Source: Acidobacteriaceae bacterium
GTDB lineage: Bacteria; Acidobacteriota; Terriglobia; Terriglobales; Acidobacteriaceae
DNA length: 5,847 bases
NCBI GenBank assembly: GCA_030040395.1
Contig: JASHTU010000195.1
Span: 1-5,847, forward strand
Direction of reading: 5' to 3'
Below, in pieces: positions 1 to 4,605 of the stretch. The position numbers and the translations under genes were made by a program. Numbering within the stretch: position 1 is the stretch's first letter; the number at the start of each line of letters is the position of its first letter. Below the pieces are notes generated by a model that was not told where the DNA came from, ran no database searches, and was given only the letters and a program-made list of their open reading frames with translations.

Positions 1-820
1 ACCCGCCAAGATCGATCAGATCCACGTTCCCCACGGGGCGATCGAGAAACCGCGAGCCGAGCCGCGCGAATTTTTCCACCGAATCGGTGGCAAAGCAGCG
101 AATCCGCGTGGGTGCGCCGAGATCCGTTGCCGGAGGCGCGGCCCGGCCGTTGAAAAGGCGTATGGCGGCGTCGGCCGCGGCCTCTGCGGAGTCGATGACT
201 TTCATGCCGCGCGGCGCCGCCGCTTCGATCAGCGGCCTGAGCAGCGGATAATGCGTGCAGCCGAGGACCAGCGTATCCGCGTCGAGCCCTTTCGCGGCAG
301 CCTCAGCCCGGAGTTCATCGAGATAAATGCGAATCACCTCGGCTGTGACCGGATGCTCGGCCCATCCTTCCTCGACCAGCGGGACCAGCAGCGGGCACGC
401 TTTTTCGAGCGCCCGCAGCCCTTGCGCGCTGCATGCCGCCGCATAGGCGTGGCTCTGCACCGTGGCGTCAGTGGCCATCACCAGCACATCGCCGGTTTTG
501 GATGCGGCGCGCGCCGCCGCGGCGCCGGGCTCCACTACGCCCAGCACGGGAACATCGACGGCCTCCTGAATGGCGTCGAGCGCCAGCGCGCTTGCTGTAT
601 TACACGCGATCACCAGGAATTCGGCGCGCTGTTCCCGCACCAGGAACTGCGCGCTTTGCGTGGCGTAGCGGGCAATGGTGCGCCGCGACTTTGACCCGTA
701 GGGCAGCCGCGCCGTGTCGCCCAGGAACGCGTACTGCGCCTGCGGCAGCCGATGAATGAGAGCCCGCAGCACGGTCAGCCCGCCGAAGCCCGAGTCGAAC
801 ACGCCGATGGTGGGTGTCAT
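1..820 (-). CDS. murI: Glutamate racemase (3' end cut by window edge)
   Basis: Converts L-glutamate to D-glutamate in the cytoplasm, supplying the D-Glu of the peptidoglycan stem peptide. Reading the minus strand from the ATG at 820 gives about 273 residues with no stop before the left edge. The N-terminus reads MTPTIGVFDSGFGGLTVLRA, the hallmark MurI opening. GDTARLPYGSKS follows at about 34-45, then the first catalytic cysteine in ACNTASA (Cys73) and the second in GCTHYPLL (Cys188, with His190). Both catalytic cysteines are therefore present. Family members are usually about 255-290 residues, so only a few C-terminal codons are missing. The start ATG overlaps the TGA of the preceding small reading frame (ATGA). 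The ribosome-binding sequence is weak, so translational coupling is likely. Identification is very secure; only the 3' end is unseen. Confidence 0.97.
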   Translation of the reverse strand, partial: MTPTIGVFDSGFGGLTVLRALIHRLPQAQYAFLGDTARLPYGSKSRRTIARYATQSAQFLVREQRAEFLVIACNTASALALDAIQEAVDVPVLGVVEPGAAAARAASKTGDVLVMATDATVQSHAYAAACSAQGLRALEKACPLLVPLVEEGWAEHPVTAEVIRIYLDELRAEAAAKGLDADTLVLGCTHYPLLRPLIEAAAPRGMKVIDSAEAAADAAIRLFNGRAAPPATDLGAPTRIRCFATDSVEKFARLGSRFLDRPVGNVDLIDLGG

Positions 821-1029
821 GAGCGCGACTTCACTTTCCTGATTAATTCTGTGAGTCGCGAGGCAAGCAAGCAGAGTTCTCTGAGGACACCCGGCCCGTA
901 TATGACATGAGGAACCAGGCCAATTTGGTAGAGCCCAACAACGTAAGCCACATAGAGGCTGCGGAATTCTTCGTCGTACGGGATATTCAGGAAAACGGCT
1001 TTGGGATCAATCGGCGGCAGAGGCGGCAT
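817..1029 (-). pseudogene. Internally deleted remnant of a 'VFLNIPYD' family protein
   Basis: This frame encodes 70 residues from an ATG at 1029 and ends in a TGA sharing two bases with the murI ATG. Residues 12-41 contain AVFLNIPYDEEFRSLYVAYV and end GLVPH. From memory, this opens a family of much longer uncharacterised proteins (roughly 150 residues) common in Acidobacteria and other environmental bacteria, whose C-terminus has a GVLREL-type motif. Here GVLRELCLLASRL follows almost at once (about residues 45-57), as if the middle 80-100 residues were deleted in frame near position 900-910. It overlaps the upstream 68-residue gene by 23 nt, as expected of a two-gene cassette. A hand count gives 48% GC at 901-960, against 70% at 1681-1740 in the neighbouring GerMN gene, consistent with foreign origin. 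It could instead be a short functional protein. The family match is recalled, not searched. Confidence 0.5.
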
Positions 1030-1213
1030 TCTTGCGTTTCTCTCGCCGTTCGGTGGGCGCGTCTGCAATAGCTTTTTCCTTGGCCCGTAATTGTTTGACA
1101 TATTCCTCGGCCAACGCGAAAAGCTCCTTTTGACGACGCTTGGGAATGCGCAGGCGCTTCGCCTCTTCTTCGGAGGAGAGCGGGGGTTTCGTAATGTGAA
1201 CCGACTTTGGCAT
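1007..1213 (-). CDS. Small basic helical protein, possible DNA-binding partner
   Basis: A 68-residue protein beginning MPKSVHITKPPLSSEEEAKR. Residues about 13-35 (SSEEEAKRLRIPKRRQKELF onwards) read like a short helix-turn-helix: an acidic first helix, the turn at RIP, then a basic second helix. A charged helix follows (AEEYVKQLRAKEKAIADAP) and a Lys/Arg-rich tail. I do not recognise a named family. From memory, similar small proteins often precede genes of the VFLNIPYD type, as here, and the 23-nt overlap with the next frame supports a two-gene unit. It lies 66 nt after the GerMN stop with no terminator visible between, so it may be read from the same transcript. An antitoxin-like or regulatory role is speculation. 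The ATG at 1213 was chosen because the conserved-looking N-terminus starts there; the Shine-Dalgarno sequence is poor. Confidence 0.55.
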   Translation of the reverse strand: MPKSVHITKPPLSSEEEAKRLRIPKRRQKELFALAEEYVKQLRAKEKAIADAPTERREKRKNAASAAD

Positions 1214-1279
1214 AGATACCGCTCAATCATACTGCGAACTCGGCCGAATTGAAAAATGTGTTCGGGAGAGGCGTTGCGA

Positions 1280-1954
1280 TCATGGACTCGGCTCCGCGCC
1301 CGCCGCCAGATACGTGCGGGTCAGGTCGGCATGGCCGGCCAGGGTCGCGCGCTGCTCTCCATCCACCAGAAACCGCACCTCGGTCACGCGGGGCAAATTC
1401 GCGTGCAGCGTGGCGCAGATCGAAAGTATGGTCAGCGTCTCCGTCTCCAGACCCGAAGGATGATTCGCCGCGAAGGCGTCCGTCAGGTTCACCACCGCCA
1501 ATTCCGAGCCGGATTGCGCATCTTCGCCAGATGCAGGCGCTTCGCTTGCGCTTGAAGGCGCACCGGCGCCATCCGCGGCGGCGGCGCCCTGAGTCGTCGC
1601 TGGCAGCAGAAACACCTGCTCAATCGAGCTGGCGCCGCCGGGCACGGGATGTGCCGCCCCGGGGACCGCGTAAAGGTCCAGCAACTTGCCCAGCACGGAG
1701 CGCGCGCGCGCGTCCGGGTTCGGCGGCAAAGGTAGGTCAAGCTCTCGCGCCTCCAGCGAGTCATCGGCGTTGTTGGCCACCATGAGCGTCGCCTGCTCAA
1801 CCGGGGCAACCTCAGGCGCGTGGGTAGGCGTCGAATCCTCGCCCGCCAGCAGGCGCCGGTGAGCCCGGTCGCGCAATTGCCATAGAACGACGCCCATCGC
1901 CACCGAAGCGCCGAGCAAAATCATAAAAAGAATGGCCTGGTAGCGTGGGATCAC
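1280..1954 (-). CDS. Membrane-anchored GerMN domain protein
   Basis: A 224-residue protein with one N-terminal membrane segment (about residues 7-28, AILFMILLGASVAMGVVLW) and an extracytoplasmic GerMN domain (about 52-212). The domain shows LMVANNADDSLEARELDLPL at its start and VVNLTDAFAANHPSG, LTILSICATLHANLPRV and VRFLVDGEQ later. GerMN was defined in the spore-germination protein GerM and also occurs in non-sporulating bacteria next to cell-wall amidases, as here. Its biochemical function is not established. An Ala/Ser/Gly-rich stretch (about 123-150) splits the domain, probably a disordered loop. I chose GTG at 1954 over the in-frame ATG at 1978: GTG gives a 4-nt GTGA overlap with the amidase stop, a GGAGGG ribosome-binding site 9 nt upstream, and a normal short n-region (MIPRYQ) before the membrane helix. 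The ATG has no comparable signal. Confidence 0.9.
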   Translation of the reverse strand: MIPRYQAILFMILLGASVAMGVVLWQLRDRAHRRLLAGEDSTPTHAPEVAPVEQATLMVANNADDSLEARELDLPLPPNPDARARSVLGKLLDLYAVPGAAHPVPGGASSIEQVFLLPATTQGAAAADGAGAPSSASEAPASGEDAQSGSELAVVNLTDAFAANHPSGLETETLTILSICATLHANLPRVTEVRFLVDGEQRATLAGHADLTRTYLAAGAEPSP

Positions 1955-2670
1955 GGCTGCGCGCCCTCCGCGCGCCATTCCAACAGCGCTGCCGCCAGCG
2001 CGTCGGCCACCTTGGCCTGGTAAGCGGGATCGTCGAGGCCGGCGCCGGATTCCAGTTCATGGCCGCGCTCCGGGGCCACTTCCACCGCCACCGCCGGGCA
2101 GGTCATGCTGTCGATGGCGGTCAGCGCGGTGCGGCCCACGCTTACCGTCAACCCCGCATGGAGAAGCGCCGAATTGAGCACGCCGGCCAGCGCCACGCTC
2201 CGTGACACCCACGCCGCCTGCGCCGTCGTCCAGGGCACAAGGTTCGCGCCCTGCGCGGGAGCCAGCGAGGAGATGAACAAATGCACCCCGGCGCCGTTCA
2301 TCGCTGCGTGCAGGCTCAGACATGCCTGCGCCTTCGCATGGTTGGCGATTTCAGCGCGCTGGGTCGCAGCCATGGTCACGTCAGACTCGCGAGTGGTCAC
2401 CACCGAAATCCCTCGTGCGCCAAGCAGCGAGCGGAGCTTGACGCTCAAAGCCAGCGTGTACGCCTTTTCCGGTTCGGGTTTGCCGGCTTGGTCCACGATG
2501 GTCGCTCCCGCGTCGTCGCCGCCATGGGCCGCGTCGAGCATCACCACAAACCGGCCTGCCGGGCCCGGAGGCCCCTGTGCAAGGGCAGAAAAGCAGGCAG
2601 TTACCGCGATGAGAACCGTCCAGAGCCCGGCGCGCGCCCGCCGTCCTCGCCTTTCCTTACTCCAGTGCAT
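1951..2670 (-). CDS. N-acetylmuramoyl-L-alanine amidase (Amidase_3 type), exported
   Basis: A 239-residue zinc amidase that would cleave the bond between N-acetylmuramic acid and L-alanine in peptidoglycan, outside the cytoplasmic membrane. The N-terminus is a signal peptide: basic residues 4-14, a hydrophobic core LWTVLIAVTACFSALA, and likely cleavage after ALA (residue 31). The catalytic domain starts at about residue 41. The expected metal and catalytic residues can be placed: His49 in LDAAHGGDDAGA, Glu68 in PEKAYTLAL, His121 in SLHAAMN and Glu197 in AVAVEVAPERG. The motifs drift from the usual forms (DPGHGG, SIHAN, VELGFLSN), so this is a divergent member. There is no AMIN or peptidoglycan-binding domain, so it is a minimal enzyme. 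The ATG at 2670 overlaps the DUF1015 stop by 14 nt, with no good ribosome-binding site. Its own stop overlaps the GerMN start. Confidence 0.94.
   Translation of the reverse strand: MHWSKERRGRRARAGLWTVLIAVTACFSALAQGPPGPAGRFVVMLDAAHGGDDAGATIVDQAGKPEPEKAYTLALSVKLRSLLGARGISVVTTRESDVTMAATQRAEIANHAKAQACLSLHAAMNGAGVHLFISSLAPAQGANLVPWTTAQAAWVSRSVALAGVLNSALLHAGLTVSVGRTALTAIDSMTCPAVAVEVAPERGHELESGAGLDDPAYQAKVADALAAALLEWRAEGAQP
1964..1969 (-). promoter_or_regulatory. Ribosome-binding site (GGAGGG) for the GerMN gene
   Basis: On the minus strand this reads GGAGGG, 9 nt before the GTG at 1954. It lies inside the end of the amidase gene. It decides the start of the GerMN gene in favour of GTG at 1954 rather than the ATG at 1978, which lies upstream of this site. 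Confidence 0.6.
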
Positions 2671-4006
2671 AGATGGCCAGCCCGCTCAGCAGCTTGGGAT
2701 AAAAATCGGTGGACTTTTGCGGCATCACGTCCCCGGCAAAAGCCACTTCCCTGAGCTGCTCCATCGTCACCGCGTTGGTCAGAAAGGCCACGTTGGCCTC
2801 GCCGCGCCGCACCTGGTCCACCGCCTCGCCGGCGTCGCGCAGATAGCGAATATTAGTTTGCTCGCGAATCTTCTCCGCGTCCAACTTGAGCAGCCGTTCG
2901 AGCACGATGGAGTGGAGCTGGGTCAAATCGAGACGCCGTTGCCGCTCCGGCGCCTCGCGCAGCGCGGCATTCACCGCTTCAGGCTTCGAGCGCAGCAGCC
3001 AGGTCCCGCCGCGCATGACCGCGACAAACGCCGTCCCGGTTTCACCCCTGAGCCTCTCTACATACCCGGCTGCATCGGCGTCAGCCAGCGCATCCACGTG
3101 GAAGAACTGCGCGGCCTCGTGCACAAAGTCCGCCGGGAGAAAACCCTCCAGGCTGTGCACCACTCGATGGGTCGGCAGAATGACCAGCCCTTCTGAGTCC
3201 ATGTTTACGAATGTCATCATCGCCGCAGCCTCGGGAAATGCCGGCCCGCCAAGATGCGACACGCTATGTTCCGTTTTCACCCCGCCGTCGGCGGCAATGT
3301 GCGCCGCATACTCCATCGCAAATTCCCGCGCGTAGTTCAGCGCCGTCTCGTAACGGTGGTGCCCGTCGGCGATGATCAGCTTCTTATCCTCCATTGCCGA
3401 AACCAGAAGCCGGATGGTCGCCGGATCCCTGACCCGCCACAGCCGGTGCAGCACCCCGTATTCGTCGGTCACCTCGGCGTCCGCCGGCCCCCCGCCCTCG
3501 AAGAGAATCTTCTCCACGCTGCCCGCCGGATCGGAATAGAGCATGAAAATCTGTCCAAAGTGCGCCCGCGTCGCCTTCAGCAGGTTCAGCCGGTCGCTTT
3601 TGGGCTTGGAGAGGGTCTGCTCATGCCGAAAAACCACCTGTTCGGCGTACTCGTACAGCTTGCCAAGGGCGATGAATCCCCGCCGCTCCTTGACCGCGTC
3701 ACTTCCCGGGACCTGGAAGCGCTGCGTGTACCCAAAAACGCATGGATCCTTCTCCTGGATCAGCACCCCCTGGTCACGCCAGGCGCGGAAATCCCGGGCC
3801 GCGCGCGTATATACGCTTTCCCCCTTTTCCGCGTCAAAGAGTTCAGGAAGTCCGAGTATGATACGGACGAGATTGAAGGAGCTTCGTTGGTAGTAGGCCT
3901 GCTGCATGGCCGGTGAAATCTTGTCATAGGGTTGGGTGACAACGTCACCCAGCCGGACAGCGGAAGGATTGTAACGCCAGGCGCGAAACGGATAGATACG
4001 AGCCAT
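2657..4006 (-). CDS. DUF1015 family protein (COG4198)
   Basis: A 449-residue cytoplasmic protein of the widely conserved, functionally uncharacterised DUF1015 family. It opens MARIYPFRAWRYNPSAVRLG and continues with TQPYDKIS (about residues 24-31). The signature IIADGHHRYETAL has its DGHHRYETAL core at about 214-223. LPTHRVVHS follows at about 277-285, and the typical C-terminus is MPQKSTDFYPKLLSGLAIYA. The DGHHR motif resembles that of ParB-like/serine-kinase folds, which hints at nucleotide binding or phosphotransfer; this is inference only. The frame stays open to 4255, but I place the start at ATG 4006 because the family begins with MA-I-PF, and AAGG lies 8 nt upstream. An alternative ATG at 4027 would add seven residues. 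It is the first gene of the minus-strand cluster; neighbours suggest a link to envelope or amino-acid metabolism. Length is normal and no frameshift is seen. Confidence 0.95.
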   Translation of the reverse strand: MARIYPFRAWRYNPSAVRLGDVVTQPYDKISPAMQQAYYQRSSFNLVRIILGLPELFDAEKGESVYTRAARDFRAWRDQGVLIQEKDPCVFGYTQRFQVPGSDAVKERRGFIALGKLYEYAEQVVFRHEQTLSKPKSDRLNLLKATRAHFGQIFMLYSDPAGSVEKILFEGGGPADAEVTDEYGVLHRLWRVRDPATIRLLVSAMEDKKLIIADGHHRYETALNYAREFAMEYAAHIAADGGVKTEHSVSHLGGPAFPEAAAMMTFVNMDSEGLVILPTHRVVHSLEGFLPADFVHEAAQFFHVDALADADAAGYVERLRGETGTAFVAVMRGGTWLLRSKPEAVNAALREAPERQRRLDLTQLHSIVLERLLKLDAEKIREQTNIRYLRDAGEAVDQVRRGEANVAFLTNAVTMEQLREVAFAGDVMPQKSTDFYPKLLSGLAIYALE

Positions 4007-4162
4007 GAAGGCGGCCTTGCTCCCCATTGAAACCATGGAAATTTTGCGCCGGCTCTCCGTCTTAGCGCGTGAGGAGGCCGAAGCATTCCAAGCGGCTTTT
4101 GCCCACTGCCCTTGACCTATCGTGCAGCGGTGCTTTCCCTTGGGAAGCGACGTGGCAAGAGC

Positions 4163-4181
4163 ATTTTTCGGGTCCGGTAAA
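4163..4181. repeat. Direct repeat copy 1
   Basis: Reads ATTTTTCGGGTCCGGTAAA. It matches copy 2 at 4235-4254 except for one base substituted/inserted in the middle (G versus AT) and one near the end. The two copies start 72 bp apart in the same orientation, upstream of the DUF1015 gene. They could be operator half-sites or a chance duplication. Confidence 0.4.
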
Positions 4182-4234
4182 TAGGAAGAAAAACCGCTTA
4201 GGCTCGATTGTATCGCAGGGCGGTGGAAGGCCGG

Positions 4235-4254
4235 ATTTTTCGGATTCCGGTACA
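4235..4254. repeat. Direct repeat copy 2
   Basis: Reads ATTTTTCGGATTCCGGTACA and abuts the left end of the MITE-like element at 4255. It is the partner of the copy at 4163-4181. It also sits in a short CCGGA...TCCGG inverted repeat (4231-4250) that copy 1 lacks. Confidence 0.4.
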
Positions 4255-4284
4255 CTAGAGCCTGTTATTAACTTTGGGGCAGGC
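4255..4284 (+). repeat. Left terminal inverted repeat of the MITE-like element
   Basis: Begins CTAGAGCCTGTTATTAAC and ends TTTGGGGCAGGC. It is the exact reverse complement of 4498-4527. Confidence 0.85.
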
Positions 4285-4287
4285 GGC

Positions 4288-4387
4288 GACGGGAGCCAAT
4301 TTTTTCGAGTTCTAGGAGCGAGGAGGGACGCATACCGGGTGTCTGCTAGCGACGAGCGACAACGAAATCGGGAAAATTGGCCCCGTC
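4288..4387. repeat. Internal inverted repeat, left half of the element
   Basis: GACGGGAGCCAATTTT at 4288-4303 is complementary to AAAATTGGCCCCGTC at 4373-4387, differing only by one extra A in the left arm. The 69-nt loop between holds nothing recognisable. Confidence 0.6.
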
Positions 4388-4400
4388 CCGAAGGGTTGGG

Positions 4401-4487
4401 GCGAAAATCCGGCCATACTTCGTTCTCGCCCTTGACGGTGGACCCGCCACAGCCTGCGGGCTCGGTTTCGTCTGGCCGAATTTTGGC
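4401..4487. repeat. Internal inverted repeat, right half of the element
   Basis: GCGAAAATCCGGCCATAC at 4401-4418 pairs with GTCTGGCCGAATTTTGGC at 4470-4487 at 15 of 18 positions. With the left-half pair and the termini it would give a three-way, cloverleaf-like fold in single-stranded DNA or RNA. Confidence 0.5.
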
Positions 4488-4497
4488 TCGCAACGCT

Positions 4498-4527
4498 GCC
4501 TGCCCCAAAGTTAATAACAGGCTCTAG
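4498..4527 (-). repeat. Right terminal inverted repeat of the MITE-like element
   Basis: Begins GCCTGCCCCAAAG and ends TTAATAACAGGCTCTAG. It pairs with 4255-4284 over all 30 positions; the next inward position (4285 against 4497) is the first mismatch. Confidence 0.85.
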
Positions 4528-4569
4528 GCCCGAGAATCCGCCGCGGACGCGCCGAAGAGGCGCCATCCG

Positions 4570-4578
4570 TGGTACTAT
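4570..4578 (+). promoter_or_regulatory. Candidate extended -10 promoter of the VWA gene
   Basis: TGGTACTAT fits an extended -10 element (TGn followed by TACTAT). No -35 box is evident at the right spacing, which extended -10 promoters can tolerate. Transcription would begin near 4585, giving a short leader to the ATG at 4606 or about 70 nt to the TTG at 4654. The site lies about 40 bp outside the right end of the MITE-like element. Confidence 0.35.
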
Positions 4579-4605
4579 CGCGTTCTAAACCCATGGTGTT
4601 TTGGC

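Larger units (their letters stand above)
4007..4254. other. Intergenic region upstream of the DUF1015 cluster
   Basis: No convincing gene is present. The DUF1015 frame remains open through this stretch, but its translation is low-complexity, basic and unlike the family. The leader of the minus-strand cluster must lie here unless transcription starts inside the mobile element. The best -10-like sequence on the minus strand is TACAAT (4212 down to 4207), but no good -35 box stands before it. A pair of imperfect direct repeats (4163-4181 and 4235-4254) and a small hairpin without a T-run (4132-4148) are the only structures seen. Confidence 0.5.
4255..4527. mobile_element. MITE-like non-autonomous insertion element, about 265 bp
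   Basis: Positions 4255-4284 and 4498-4527 form a perfect 30-nt inverted repeat, with weaker similarity for about 15 nt further inward (both arms contain GAGCCAA). The outermost four bases are CTAG on both sides. CTAG is palindromic, so it can be read either as a 4-bp target duplication flanking a 265-bp element (4259-4523) or as part of the repeat with a 2-bp TA duplication. IS5 itself is known to insert at YTAR sites including CTAG, so an IS5-family transposase acting in trans is a reasonable guess. The interior has no credible coding sequence and holds two further inverted-repeat pairs, as in many bacterial MITEs. It lies between two divergent genes and disrupts neither. No transposase is in the window, so the family is unproven. 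Confidence 0.75.

Noticed and set aside
1214..1279. Promoter or terminator between GerMN and the 68-residue gene
   Set aside because: TATGAT on the minus strand (1231 down to 1226) looks like a -10 box, but the matching -35 (TTTCAA) is poor and the leader would be only about 5 nt. No hairpin with a T-run is present.
2105..3196. 363-codon plus-strand frame over the amidase and DUF1015 genes
   Set aside because: Shadow frame in GC-rich DNA. Both minus-strand genes have clear family motifs and the plus-strand translation has none.
4132..4148. Hairpin GCTTTCCC-TT-GGGAAGC as a terminator
   Set aside because: No T-run follows on either strand, the stem has a bulge, and it sits upstream of genes rather than downstream.
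4007..4255. N-terminal extension of DUF1015 up to a GTG at 4255
   Set aside because: The extra 83 residues are not like the family, which begins at MARIYPF. The frame is merely open.
4069..4566. Open frames on both strands across the mobile element
   Set aside because: They run through the inverted repeats and give low-complexity, unrecognisable products.
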